Both the position numbers and the translations under genes were made by a program. A DNA stretch of 19,661 nt from Acidobacteriaceae bacterium (lineage in GTDB: Bacteria > Acidobacteriota > Terriglobia > Bryobacterales > Bryobacteraceae), in the NCBI GenBank assembly GCA_019244945.1, contig JAFASD010000526.1:1-19661 (forward strand). Reading direction: 5' to 3'. How positions within the stretch are numbered: the stretch's first letter is position 1; every line of letters starts with the position of its first letter. The notes below the pieces were generated by a model. That model had not been told where the DNA came from and ran no database searches. It was given only the letters and a program-made list of their open reading frames with translations. This document shows positions 1 to 9,800 of this stretch, piece by piece.

Positions 1-2
1 TC

Positions 3-2276
3 ACCTCGCCCGAAGGTTCTGGCCCAGGCGCATCGGTTCCGAAATTCGCGATGTGGCGCGAGACAACCAGCGTTTTCCAGGACGTCTCCGCCTATGACTT
101 TGGTGGTCCGGGACTAAACCTCACGGGAGGGGCATATCCGGAGCAAATCAAAGGGATTCACGTCACCGCGGATTATTTCCGCTTATTCGGTGCTCCGATT
201 GAGCGCGGAAGAACGTTTACGGTCGAGGAAGATAGCCCGCACGGGCCGCATGTCGTGGTCCTCAGCGACGGGCTTTGGAGGAGGCGGTATGGCGCCGATC
301 CGAACATGATCGGCAAGACGATTCAATTGGGAGGCGAGCCATACGTGGTGATTGGTATCGTCGGACCCAGTTTCAACTTCGATCCGTCCCCCGACGTCTG
401 GATTCCGTTCCAGTTCGATTTGGCAACCAACGATCAAGCTCACTACTTCCTCGCCGCCGGCCGTCTCAAGCCTGGCGTCAGCATCGAACAGGCAAAAGCG
501 CAGCTGAAGCTCGTCGCCGACCAGTTCCGCCGCAAATATCCGGGCGGTAGCTCGCTGGGACCGCGCGAAGGCTTTTCGGTTCAGCCGCTTCAGGATGCGA
601 TTGTGAGCGATGTCCGCTCGTCGCTTTTTGTTCTGATTGGGGCAGTAAGTCTGGTTCTACTGATTGCGTGCGCTAACGTGGCTAACCTACTTCTGGTTCG
701 AGCAACCGGGCGAAAACGCGAAATAGCGATTCGTGCAGCGGTGGGAGCGGCACGCGGGCGCATCATGCGGCAGTTACTTACGGAAAGTATTCTTCTATCG
801 GCGGCCGGCGGCGCGCTTGGACTCGTGCTGGGGATTATCGCTGTTCGCGCGCTACTAGCGATTAATCCCGGCAATATTCCGCGGATCGGCGAGGACGGCT
901 CCGGCGTAGGCCTGGATTGGCGTGTTCTCGCATTCACTGTGGCGGTTTCGCTTGCCACCGGTGTTCTATTCGGACTCATACCCGCTCTTCAGGCCTCTCG
1001 CGCAGATCTCAGTTCGACTCTGAAAGAGAGCAGCGGGCGCACCGGCAGCGGCTTTCGCCAGAACAAGACTAGGTCGATTCTCGTCATCAGCGAGATGTCG
1101 CTCGCCATCGTTCTGCTGATCGGCGCCGCGCTCCTCATCAGAACCTTTCTAGCCCTTCGAACTGTAAACCCGGGATTTGATCCACATGGTGTCCTGACTA
1201 TGCAGATGTCACTGACCGGGAAACGGTTTGAGACAACAGCCGGCGTGGCGCAGGTGGTCTATGACGGAGTCGAACGCTTAGAGCGGCTTCCCGGCGTAAC
1301 ATCCGCGGCCACCACCTGCTGCATGCCGCTCGAGGGCGGGTTTGGTTTGCCGTTGATCATTGTGGGCCGCCCCCTGACGCACGGGAATGATCACGGAGGC
1401 GGCGGTTGGACCAGCGTCTCGCCGCATTATTTCGATGTTTTTCGAATTCCACTGCTGCGCGGCCGTGCTTTCAACGAGCGCGATGATGCCGCTTCCGCTC
1501 CGGTCGTCATTATCAATCAAGCTTTGGCGCGCCAACTGTGGCCGAAAAGCGATCCGCTGAAAGATCGCATCATCATCGGCAAGGGTGTTGGACCGGAGTT
1601 CGAGGAGCCTGCCCGCCAGATCGTTGGCATAGTCGGCGACATCCACGACGGGGGCTTGAATCGCGATCCCAGGCCCAACATGTATATCCCCGTTTCTCAA
1701 GTTTCGAATGGCATAACAGCCCTCAACGCGCGCATTGGTCCGATTCTCTGGATCGTGCGCGCGCATGGCGACCCGCGCAAACTAAGCTCCGCTATCCAAA
1801 ACGAGCTGCGCCAAGCCACAGGTGGATTGCCCGTAGCGCGCGTCAGGACCATGGACGAAGTAGTGATTCGCTCTACTGCTCGCGAAGATTTCAATATGGT
1901 GTTGCTGACCATTTTCGGTGGTTCGGCACTCTTGCTCGCCGCGATCGGGATCTATGGATTGATGGCGTATTCGGTAGAACAGCGTACGCAAGAGCTGGGT
2001 ATACGAATGGCGCTCGGCGCGGAATCTGGCGATGTGCGGAATCTGGTGATCTCGCAAGGAATGCGCTTGGCCGTAGTCGGCGTGCTACTGGGGACGGCCG
2101 CCGCGTTTGGACTGACTCGTCTGATGGCCAACCTGCTGTTTGGGGTCAAGGCTTGGGACCCGGCGATTTTCGTAAGCGTGCCCATTTTGTTAAGCGCGGT
2201 AGCTCTCTTTGCGGTATGGCTGCCCGCCCGCCGAGCAACGCAAATCGATCCCGTCGATGCGCTGCGGTATGAGTGA
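3..2276 (+). CDS. ADOP-family ABC transporter permease (MacB/FtsX type), 5' end cut by window
   Basis: The frame is open from base 3, so the gene starts before the window; an internal ATG at 51 is not the likely start. The 757 visible residues show a MacB-like periplasmic domain (for example DYFRLFGAPIERGRTF), then an FtsX-type membrane domain near residues 205-290 with the motif REIAIRAAVGAARGRIMRQL, a second periplasmic domain, and a second FtsX domain at the C-terminus (QELGIRMALGAESGDV, ending PARRATQIDPVDALRYE). The duplicated layout is that of the Acidobacterial Duplicated Orphan Permease family, whose members usually have about 800-890 residues, so perhaps 50-130 residues are missing. 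The family probably couples ATP hydrolysis by a separate ATPase to export or envelope work; the substrate is unknown. No ATPase gene is visible here. The gene ends 162 bases before the next cluster. Confidence 0.93.
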   Translation, partial: TSPEGSGPGASVPKFAMWRETTSVFQDVSAYDFGGPGLNLTGGAYPEQIKGIHVTADYFRLFGAPIERGRTFTVEEDSPHGPHVVVLSDGLWRRRYGADPNMIGKTIQLGGEPYVVIGIVGPSFNFDPSPDVWIPFQFDLATNDQAHYFLAAGRLKPGVSIEQAKAQLKLVADQFRRKYPGGSSLGPREGFSVQPLQDAIVSDVRSSLFVLIGAVSLVLLIACANVANLLLVRATGRKREIAIRAAVGAARGRIMRQLLTESILLSAAGGALGLVLGIIAVRALLAINPGNIPRIGEDGSGVGLDWRVLAFTVAVSLATGVLFGLIPALQASRADLSSTLKESSGRTGSGFRQNKTRSILVISEMSLAIVLLIGAALLIRTFLALRTVNPGFDPHGVLTMQMSLTGKRFETTAGVAQVVYDGVERLERLPGVTSAATTCCMPLEGGFGLPLIIVGRPLTHGNDHGGGGWTSVSPHYFDVFRIPLLRGRAFNERDDAASAPVVIINQALARQLWPKSDPLKDRIIIGKGVGPEFEEPARQIVGIVGDIHDGGLNRDPRPNMYIPVSQVSNGITALNARIGPILWIVRAHGDPRKLSSAIQNELRQATGGLPVARVRTMDEVVIRSTAREDFNMVLLTIFGGSALLLAAIGIYGLMAYSVEQRTQELGIRMALGAESGDVRNLVISQGMRLAVVGVLLGTAAAFGLTRLMANLLFGVKAWDPAIFVSVPILLSAVALFAVWLPARRATQIDPVDALRYE

Positions 2277-2438
2277 GCGCGCCATCTCGCGTGTACTAAG
2301 CTAAGATCACAACGAAGCAGGGCTTCGCATTCAAACGCTTGTTCATTAAGAAGTTTTGATGTGGAGTTTGATCCGGCGCGGCCATGAAACCCGGCGGATT
2401 GCCGGACGTCAGTGGAGGACAGGGAGAGGAGCGCGCGC
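2277..2438. other. Intergenic region before the FHA/kinase/RodA-PBP cluster
   Basis: This gap separates the permease stop from the preferred TTG start of the first FHA gene and should hold the promoter of the long downstream cluster. A perfect 6-bp hairpin (CGAAGC-AGG-GCTTCG, 2313-2327) is present but has no T-run after it, so it is not a convincing terminator. I see no clear -35/-10 pair. The Shine-Dalgarno sequence AGAGGAG at 2425-2431 lies at its right end. Confidence 0.4.
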
Positions 2439-3248
2439 TTGGCGCACCAGAGTCAAAAGCTCAGCGAACCCAAGCTGAGCGGTAACGTCATCATTGGCGA
2501 GCTGATCCGGAATATGGAGCTGGGCCGGTTTGAGATGACGTACACAGTCCTGCTTCCCTGCGTTTTCACGATTTACCTGAACCCGGAAGATCATGCCACG
2601 CTGAGCGGGGTGCTTGATCTGATCATCGAAGATGCGAAGCGGGCGCTGCGCTCGCGGGTGGTCCAGTTCAACACGAATTCGACTGTTTTCGGCGTGCGCC
2701 GGCGTCCCAAGCGGCCGAAGGAGTATAAAATCGCCTGCCGCGACTGGAGCCTCGAATTCCTGCCCGATTCCGAGGTGCCGACAGGCGATGTCGAGATACA
2801 TTCGGAGCTGAACGAAACGGTTCAGCCCGGTTATCGCGGCACCAAGACGACGCTGATGGAACGCGAGCCTTCTGCATCCGCTCAGCGGACCACTAGCCAG
2901 CGGCAGGAAGCCCGCCGTGTCGCAGAGCCGGTTTTCGCGGAGATCCGCTATGAAGACGATTCCGGGTCGCAACATTATTTAGTAACGCAAAACCAAGTGC
3001 GGATCGGCCGAGGCGGAGACGATCAACCTATGGATCTTGCTCTCTATACAAGCGACGAGGTTTCACGGGAACATCTGATGCTTCGGCGCGATTCAGCCAC
3101 CGGAGCGTTTTTCATCACTGACGCGAGCACAAACGGCACCTGGGTGGATGGCAAGCGGCTACGAAAAGGTGTCGAGCAAGCGCTGCCGAATCACGCCGAG
3201 ATCGGTGTCGGAGAGACTCTTACGCTCGAATTCGAAGTGCGGCCATGA
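2439..3248 (+). CDS. FHA-domain protein with FhaA-like (DUF3662-type) N-terminal region
   Basis: The C-terminal ~85 residues form a clear forkhead-associated domain, which binds phosphothreonine: RIGRGG near residue 187, SREH near 210 and STNGTWVDG near 230, all canonical. The N-terminal ~120 residues (for example PCVFTIYLNPEDHATLSG) resemble the DUF3662 region of actinobacterial FhaA. No membrane span or signal peptide is visible, so it is probably cytosolic. I prefer the TTG start at 2439, because AGAGGAG ends 7 bases before it; a GTG at 2412 in the same frame has no Shine-Dalgarno sequence. This gives 269 residues. The stop overlaps the next ATG (ATGA), which points to translational coupling. 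By analogy with FhaA it should read phosphothreonines made by the kinase two genes downstream; this is inferred. Confidence 0.88.
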   Translation: MAHQSQKLSEPKLSGNVIIGELIRNMELGRFEMTYTVLLPCVFTIYLNPEDHATLSGVLDLIIEDAKRALRSRVVQFNTNSTVFGVRRRPKRPKEYKIACRDWSLEFLPDSEVPTGDVEIHSELNETVQPGYRGTKTTLMEREPSASAQRTTSQRQEARRVAEPVFAEIRYEDDSGSQHYLVTQNQVRIGRGGDDQPMDLALYTSDEVSREHLMLRRDSATGAFFITDASTNGTWVDGKRLRKGVEQALPNHAEIGVGETLTLEFEVRP

Positions 3249-3346
3249 GATTTTTGTACCTCACGCCTGTAGCGTTGCAATGGATACTGCTGTTCTTCGT
3301 GATCGGGTTCGTGTGGTTCAATTGGCGAGGTCCGGGAAGGTCATGA
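3245..3346 (+). CDS. Small single-span membrane protein (33 residues), coupled on both sides
   Basis: An open frame of 34 codons lies exactly between the FHA and phosphatase genes. Its ATG overlaps the FHA stop (ATGA at 3245-3248), and its TGA overlaps the phosphatase ATG (ATGA at 3343-3346). The protein begins MRFLYLTPVALQ, continues with the hydrophobic stretch WILLFFVIGFVWF, and ends in the basic tail NWRGPGRS, so it reads as one transmembrane helix with a short polar end. It is short enough to be missed by most gene callers. Mycobacterial FhaB has an N-terminal membrane anchor at the comparable place in its operon, so this could be a detached anchor or small regulator; that is speculation. 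The alternative is that it is only a translational bridge. I do not recognise a family. Confidence 0.62.
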   Translation: MRFLYLTPVALQWILLFFVIGFVWFNWRGPGRS

Positions 3347-4911
3347 GAACAGCCGTAGCTTGGCGGACTGGCGCTGCCACTGATCCGGGACTTAAGAGGA
3401 CAGTCAATGAGGACCGCATCCTTGCGGACGACGTTCACGGAATCTTTCTGGTCGTGGACGGGCTGGGCGGACACGCTGCCGGCGAATTGGCCGCCGAAAC
3501 CGCTGTCCGGGTCATTGAAAGAAACTTGACCGCGACGGATCTGGACGATAACAGTGCGGATATCGAAGAGAAGATCCGGCAATCGATTACCGAAGCCAAC
3601 AACGAGATCTACTCGACCGCCCAAAGCAAGGAAGAGTGGCGCGGCATGGCTTGCGTCCTTACATTGGCAGTTGCGCGAGACGATCGCGTGACCATCGGCC
3701 ATGTCGGCGATTCGCGCCTTTATCTCGTCTGGAATGGAAACTTGCGAAAGTTGACCTCGGACCATTCACCCGTAGGCGAGCAGGAGGATCAGGGCGAACT
3801 CACCGAAGAACAGGCCATGCGGCATCCGCGCCGAAACGAGGTGTTTCGCGACGTCGGTTCGCACCCCCGCGATGCGCACGATTCGGATTTCGTCGAGATC
3901 AAAACTTTTCTGTTCCGGCCCGACGCCGCGCTGTTACTGTGCAGCGACGGATTGAGCGATGTCCTCACCTCAGCTCAGATCATCGCAATATTGGAGCGCT
4001 ATGACGGCAGTCCGGAGAAAACCGCGCATCAACTGATCGACGCGGCAAACGATGCTGGCGGCAAGGACAACGTCAGCGTTGTGTTCGTAGCAGGACCGGA
4101 CTTCCTCGGAAGCGAATCGAAGACTCTCGCCGAGGTACGTCCCCGCCATGGAGTGACGCGAATGAGGCGCGAAGGCGGACGTTGGCGCACCGCGATTCAA
4201 AGCGCGGTTTTGTTTCTGGCAGGCATGCTTCTCGGCATTCTGCTATGGAGCACTCTGGAACGGATGATGCCGCGTCCGGCCCCCCCGCAAACGAAAACTC
4301 CGCCCTTGCCGCGCCCCGCCGCTCATATCGCCGTGAATCCAAACGATGCGCTCGGCATCATCAATGCTCTGGCTATTGCCCGAGCCGGCGACACAATTGA
4401 AGTGCCTGCGGGAGAATATCTCGGACCAATCCAGCTGAAAGAGCACGTAAACATCTTGAGCGATGTTCCCGGGCAAGCGGTGTTGCGCTGTAGCCCTACA
4501 TCTGTGACAGATCCCGGCCTCGCGATGATCGCGCGAGACATTCGGGATGTTCGGGTACAGGGGCTGCGAATCATAGGCGATGACGCGCATCCGCTACGCA
4601 CGGGAATTTGGATCGCGAATTCTTCCGTGACGATCGAGGACGGGGAAGTGTCGGGGGCAATCGAGGCGGGAATCCGCATCGATGGAACTTCAAAGCCTAT
4701 TCTTCTGGCTAATTTTGTACACGCAAATCCCGGTGCCGGCATAACAATCAAAGATGAAAGCGCTGGCCGGCTCGCCGGAAATTGGATATCGGAAAACGGA
4801 AGAGTTGCCGGAACCCTTCGATCGGGCGTGGAGATCGATTCCACGGCTCATCCGGTATTGGAACGAAATTTCATTGCGCGGAACGGTTTGTCCAAGCCGG
4901 GAGCCAAGTGA
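3343..4911 (+). CDS. PP2C-family Ser/Thr phosphatase with membrane span and beta-helix ectodomain
   Basis: This is a PstP-like metal-dependent phosphatase of 522 residues that should remove phosphate from Ser/Thr of proteins phosphorylated by the neighbouring kinase. All PP2C motifs are present: NEDR near residue 24, VVDGLGGHAAGE near 40, GHVGDSRLYLV near 118, LLCSDGLSDVL near 198 and GGKDNVSVVFV near 239. A hydrophobic helix at about 286-304 (AVLFLAGMLLGILLW) follows a basic stretch, which places the catalytic domain inside. The C-terminal ~195 residues, outside, look like a right-handed parallel beta-helix (repeated patterns such as GIWIANSSVTIEDGEVSG and GAGITIKDESAG). The ATG at 3343 is chosen because it overlaps the small upstream ORF; an earlier ATG at 3148 would overlap the FHA gene by 100 bases. 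PstP also has a single span and an ectodomain, but of a different fold. Confidence 0.92.
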   Translation: MRTAVAWRTGAATDPGLKRTVNEDRILADDVHGIFLVVDGLGGHAAGELAAETAVRVIERNLTATDLDDNSADIEEKIRQSITEANNEIYSTAQSKEEWRGMACVLTLAVARDDRVTIGHVGDSRLYLVWNGNLRKLTSDHSPVGEQEDQGELTEEQAMRHPRRNEVFRDVGSHPRDAHDSDFVEIKTFLFRPDAALLLCSDGLSDVLTSAQIIAILERYDGSPEKTAHQLIDAANDAGGKDNVSVVFVAGPDFLGSESKTLAEVRPRHGVTRMRREGGRWRTAIQSAVLFLAGMLLGILLWSTLERMMPRPAPPQTKTPPLPRPAAHIAVNPNDALGIINALAIARAGDTIEVPAGEYLGPIQLKEHVNILSDVPGQAVLRCSPTSVTDPGLAMIARDIRDVRVQGLRIIGDDAHPLRTGIWIANSSVTIEDGEVSGAIEAGIRIDGTSKPILLANFVHANPGAGITIKDESAGRLAGNWISENGRVAGTLRSGVEIDSTAHPVLERNFIARNGLSKPGAK

Positions 4912-4936
4912 TGGTCGTCTAGTTGGAGCACGAACC

Positions 4937-6841
4937 TTGGTGCATTTCCAGAAGTTCGGAAAATACGACATCGTACGCAAGCTGGGACGCAGCCTGACGG
5001 ACGTATACCTGGCGCGCGATGCCGAGACGAATCGCCACGTCGTGTTGAAGCTGGTGGAGCACCTACGCGACGATTTCACCCAACTCATTATTGAAGCGGA
5101 AGGCCGCGGCGCGCTCATACAGAAACAACTCCACGATCTCGATCCCCGCATTCTCCAGATCTACGATTGCGGCGAGCAGGATGGCTGTTTCTTTGTCGCG
5201 ATGGAATATTTCGAAGGCAAGACGCTGGCACAGATCCTGCACGAGGAGCGCCGTCTCGATCCGAAGCGCGCTGCGCGTTATGCCGCTGAAATCTGCAGCC
5301 AGCTCAAGACTCTGCATTCCTTCGTGTCGGACGTAGATGGGCGGAAGACCGCCGTGATACACGGCGATATCAAACCCGCGAATGTGCAGATCGGCGCTGA
5401 CGACGAGTTGCGCCTCCTCGATTTTGGAATCGCAAAAGTTATTACTTTTACGCACAATCTGACTCACCACAATTTGGGAAGCCCCAGCTACTGCTCGCCC
5501 GAACGAATCAGCAAGGGAGAGGTTGATCCCCATGCCGATCTTTGGGCGGTTGGTATAAGCCTGTATGAAATGGTCTCGGGCGCGCCCCCGTATCAGGCGC
5601 AAAACACACGCAAGCTCGAAAATTTGATTCAGTCGCGGAGGCCACCGCGCGCCCTGCCGCAAGGCTGCCCGGCTTCGGTGAAGGCCATCGTCGCCAAGGC
5701 GCTAGCCGGTGACATGACACGCCGTTATCAATCGGCAGAAGCGTTTGAAAGTGATTTGCGCGCTTCGCTAGATGGCCGGTTGACGGTTGCTGCCGGCGAA
5801 CACCTGGCGCCTTGGGATGCGAACGCCACTATTGAAAGGCACCCGGCCGGCGTGGACCCGCCCGCTCCAACCGCTAAGGCGCGAGTGGCCTTGAAAATAC
5901 GTCCTCTTGCCGCAAGGCGCGCCTGGAACGATCTGACCAATGTGGCCATTGCTCTGCTGGCAGGCGTCCTGGTTGGGCTGCTTGTTTTCATACCCGTCGG
6001 TTACTATTACCGGTTCTGGACCATGAGCACTCCGCTGCGAATTCAGAGAGATTACGTTCACGAAAGCGCTCAATCGCTTTCCGCCGATTGGGCGCTCTAT
6101 CAGGATTTGAAGCGGCGGAACAGCTTGCTCGGCGAATTCTCGCCGGTGCTTGGAATAGAAAGACCGTTCCATTCGAACCTCGTCGCCGCAGCTGATAACA
6201 TCCTGGACCATTTCCGCAACAGCTCGGACGAGCAATTGGGCGATTTTGACTGGGCGAGAGCGCGCACGTGCCTGCGCTACGCGCTGGAGATCGATCCCTG
6301 GGATTCTAAGACCCGAGGAAAGCTCGCGCTTTGCAACGGCTATTACGATTTGGCGCAGAATCCTCCGAAAGCGGCGCAAAGCATCAGCAACTTTCGACAG
6401 GCGGAATCGTATCTGCCGCGCTCGGCCGATCCCCATCTCGGATTGGCGCGCGTTTACGTGTATGTCTCCCACAATATCGGCCAGGCGCTCGGCGAGTTTC
6501 ATCAGGCCGAGCAATTCGGATACAAGCGCGGCCCGAAGGAGATCGAAGAAGAAGCTGACGGGTATCTCTTCCGCGCCCAGTGGGAGCTATCCCGCGCAAA
6601 ACGAACTCCCGCAACGGCGCGGCCGGACAAAGCGAAATGGCTGCAGATGGCCCGCGATGACATTGAGCGCGCCCGCACTCTTTACGAGCCGATCATCGGC
6701 TTTTCGAATGTAAGCACAAATCTCGAACAGGTCTACGAGTACCAAAGCGAGCAGATCAAGTTGCAAAGCGACTCTGTGCGATACGTTCCGGCGAAACAAC
6801 ATACCCCGCGACACGTTTCGAGTTCACGGCGATGGCAGTAA
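4937..6841 (+). CDS. Membrane Ser/Thr protein kinase with C-terminal TPR-like ectodomain
   Basis: The Hanks-type kinase domain fills the first ~280 residues. The lysine is K38 (VVLKL), the catalytic loop is HGDIKPANV (H142, D144), DFG starts at D162, and SPSYCSPERI forms the P+1 region. The glycine loop is atypical (KLGRSLTDVY: only the first glycine of GxGxxG is kept), and HGD instead of HRD makes it a non-RD kinase. The essential Lys and Asp are intact, so activity is likely. A membrane span lies near 336-358 (AIALLAGVLVGLLVFIPVGYY), followed by ~270 extracytoplasmic residues with TPR-like helices; no PASTA repeats are seen. The TTG at 4937 has GGAG 8 bases upstream; GTG at 4940 is the alternative. 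An ATG at 4754 would overlap the phosphatase by 158 bases and is rejected. The 3' end overlaps the next gene by 10 bases. Confidence 0.92.
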   Translation: MVHFQKFGKYDIVRKLGRSLTDVYLARDAETNRHVVLKLVEHLRDDFTQLIIEAEGRGALIQKQLHDLDPRILQIYDCGEQDGCFFVAMEYFEGKTLAQILHEERRLDPKRAARYAAEICSQLKTLHSFVSDVDGRKTAVIHGDIKPANVQIGADDELRLLDFGIAKVITFTHNLTHHNLGSPSYCSPERISKGEVDPHADLWAVGISLYEMVSGAPPYQAQNTRKLENLIQSRRPPRALPQGCPASVKAIVAKALAGDMTRRYQSAEAFESDLRASLDGRLTVAAGEHLAPWDANATIERHPAGVDPPAPTAKARVALKIRPLAARRAWNDLTNVAIALLAGVLVGLLVFIPVGYYYRFWTMSTPLRIQRDYVHESAQSLSADWALYQDLKRRNSLLGEFSPVLGIERPFHSNLVAAADNILDHFRNSSDEQLGDFDWARARTCLRYALEIDPWDSKTRGKLALCNGYYDLAQNPPKAAQSISNFRQAESYLPRSADPHLGLARVYVYVSHNIGQALGEFHQAEQFGYKRGPKEIEEEADGYLFRAQWELSRAKRTPATARPDKAKWLQMARDDIERARTLYEPIIGFSNVSTNLEQVYEYQSEQIKLQSDSVRYVPAKQHTPRHVSSSRRWQ

Positions 6842-9800
6842 CTCAAAGCTGGCAGGCAACAGCCGCCGCGAACATCGATTTCGAGGCCAGGTTCAAACCG
6901 TTCGAGCGCCGTCGCGAGGCTTTCTGGCTTTTCGGAGCATCGCTCGTCGTACTCTGCGGGCTGGCGTTTGTAATTGCTGCCAAGACGGAGGATTTTCCGG
7001 AGCTGCAGGACCGGCTCAATCATGGTGAGCTGCTCAATTTGAACCAGGTGAGCGAATCGCAACAGGTGGCGGCAATTCTTCAGATCTTTAACGATCCCGG
7101 AGAACGCGAACTCGTCGCGCAACGAATCAGCAGCTATCTTCAGCCGCGTAAGCCTGTGCCGAACGTCGGAGTGCTAGCGCGGCTTCGTGTGACCCAAGCG
7201 GACCTTGAAAACGATTCGAGATGGAGCTCGCTCCGGGCACAACAAAAATCGCTCACTGATAAGACCGGCGCCAAAACGGGGCGATCGACTTTACCGCTGG
7301 TTCCACTCCCGAAGATAAAACCTTTGGTGGTGGTGCGAACGCCGCGCGAGTTCTTGCGCACCTGCGCGATTTGGATTTCGCTTTATGTCGCCGCATTCTG
7401 GTTGGTCCATTTCGCCTGGCGACTCCGCCGGTTTCGTGGCGATCCGGCCATACTCCCGGCTCTGCACCTGTTGACCGGCATCGGGCTGATCTTGATGATC
7501 AGCCTCCGCGATCCCCTGCGAGACACGCTCGAATTCAAGAAGTTCGCATGGGGCGCGGTAGTAGGCTGCGCGAGTCTCCTGTTGCCGCTGCTGCGATCGT
7601 TCCAGTACAGAAATTTCTCACGCTGGGTTTACACGCCTTTGCTGCTCGCATTTGCGCTTTTTGTTGGGCTATTGAGGCTCGGATCGGGACCGACGGGCAG
7701 CGATGCCAAGGTGAATCTGGGGCTGTTTCAGCCGGTCGAAGTCATCAAAGTCCTCTTAGTGTTTTTCCTGGCGGGTTATTTCGCGCACAATTGGGAACGG
7801 CTTCGAGATCTGCACCCGAAAAGATTCGTTCCCCGATGGCTGCGCTGGATGGAGCTCCCCAGAGCGAGCCACGCGCTTCCCGTGATGTGCGCTGTCTCCT
7901 GCGCTCTCGCCCTGTTCTTCCTATTGAAGGATATGGGGCCCGCGCTGGTGATGGGCTTTGTCTTTTTGACCATGTTTGCCGTTGCGAGAGGCCGCTCCGG
8001 CCTAGCCTTGCTTGGAGTTTTCGTTTTGGTGTGCGGCGTTGTGATTGGATATCGCTTGGGCGCGCCGCATACCGTCGTTGAACGCGTTTCGATGTGGCTC
8101 TCGCCTTGGGACAATGACGTCCGCGGAGGCGATCAACTGGCGCATTCGTTATGGGCGTTTGCCACGGGAGGCCCCTTCGGATCTGGACCGGGCTGGGGCG
8201 ACCCGAGCGTGATTCCCGCCGGGCACACGGACCTGGTACTTCCCTCCATCGCCGAGGAGTGGGGCTTGCCCGGAGTTCTGAGCGTCTGCATTCTTTTTGC
8301 GCTTCTGGTGCATCGCGCGTTTCGCATCGCGCTCAACGCGCCCGAGGAATATGCGATGTTTCTCGCCGTGGGATTAGGCACTCTGATCGCGCTTGAGATG
8401 TTGCTCATTTCGGGCGGGGCGCTCGGGGCAATTCCGCTTTCCGGCGTGGTTTCTCCGTTCTTAAGTTCCGGGAATACTGCAATGCTCATGAATTTCGCCA
8501 TCTTTGCTGTTTTGTTAGGAATCTCCAATCAATCGGCACGCGCGAGAACGGCGGATGAGGAGATCGTTGAAAGCGGTCGTGAAGCTATTAAGCTGCCATT
8601 CAGCATACCCGTCCGGGTGGTCTCGGTCGCTTTAGCTGGTTGTGCGCTTGCGCTGGTAGGACGCGCTGCATACATCGAAGTTCTTCACGATCAGGAACTC
8701 ATTGCCAAAAATGCATTGGTCTTCACACAGGATGGCGTCAAGCGGCCGCAGCGCAACCCCCGCCTGAATCTTCTGGCCGCGTCTATACCGCGAGGCAATA
8801 TTTACGATCGAAACGGATTGCTGCTCGCCACGAGCAGTTGGACAGAACTCGAAAAACACCACGCCGATTACGAGCGTTTGGGAATATCCATTGATCAGAC
8901 CTGCTCCAGGCTGGATAATCGCCATTATCCGTTCGGTCCGGCCACTCTGCACTTGCTCGGCGATCTGCGCACCGGCGAGAACTTCCATGCCACGAACGCG
9001 TCACTCATTGAGCACGATTCGAATGCGCGTTTGCAAGGCTATAAAGATTACGCGGAGCTCGCGCCGGTCGTGCGATACCGCCATCAGCGCGGGAATCCGG
9101 TTCTGGAAGGACTGCTGAACCGCAATCGCGATGTGACCGCCACAATTGACATACGCTTGCAACTCAAAGCCGCGGAAATTCTCAAAAACCGGCTCGAGCC
9201 CGCGAACAAAAAAGGCGCCCTGGTGATCATGAACCCGCAGAGCGGAGACGTGCTTGCCCTGGTTAGCTGGCCCATGCCGCCGCAAACCGGCGCGCCCACG
9301 CCCGATGAATTGCTGGATCGCGCCCGCTACGGCCAATATCCGCCCGGTTCGACTTTCAAGCTGGTGACTGCGATGGCCGCTTTGCGCTTGGATCCGAAAG
9401 CGACCGAAAAGACTTACACCTGCCGCGGGTTGGGCGATGGCCGGGTGGGGACGATCATCCCCGGTTGGCGTCGTCCGGTACGCGATGACATCAAGGATCA
9501 CGCGCACGGAACTCTAAACATGGCGAATGCGATCCGGGTGTCCTGCAATGCTTATTTTGCCCAACTCGGGGTCTACAATGTCGGCGCGAAGGCGCTGCTC
9601 GAAACTGCGGATTTACTCGGGATTCCGGCGGGCGAACTTGCGCAAATCAGAAAAATGATGCCGTTTGCAGCCTACGGCCAAGGCCCTGTACTCATTACGC
9701 CTTTCAAGATGGCGCGCGTGGCGGCCACGATTGCGGCAGGTGGCCGCATGCCGGAAGGACGCTGGGTATCTGACGCGAGTAACGGTCGAACGGCAGCGCC

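Noticed and set aside
2313..2327. Hairpin CGAAGC-AGG-GCTTCG as a terminator of the permease gene
   Set aside because: The stem is only 6 bp and no T-run follows, so it could be chance.
2384..2485. Small ATG frame of 33 codons overlapping the start of the first FHA gene
   Set aside because: It has no ribosome site, its composition is polar and featureless, and it overlaps the well-supported FHA start in another frame.
4754..4936. N-terminal extension of the kinase from the ATG at 4754
   Set aside because: It would overlap the phosphatase beta-helix domain by 158 bases; kinase homology begins at HFQKFGKYDIV, just after the TTG/GTG with a ribosome site.
6200..6841. PASTA repeats in the kinase ectodomain, expected from PknB-like kinases
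   Set aside because: No PASTA pattern is visible; the segment is helical with TPR-like spacing.
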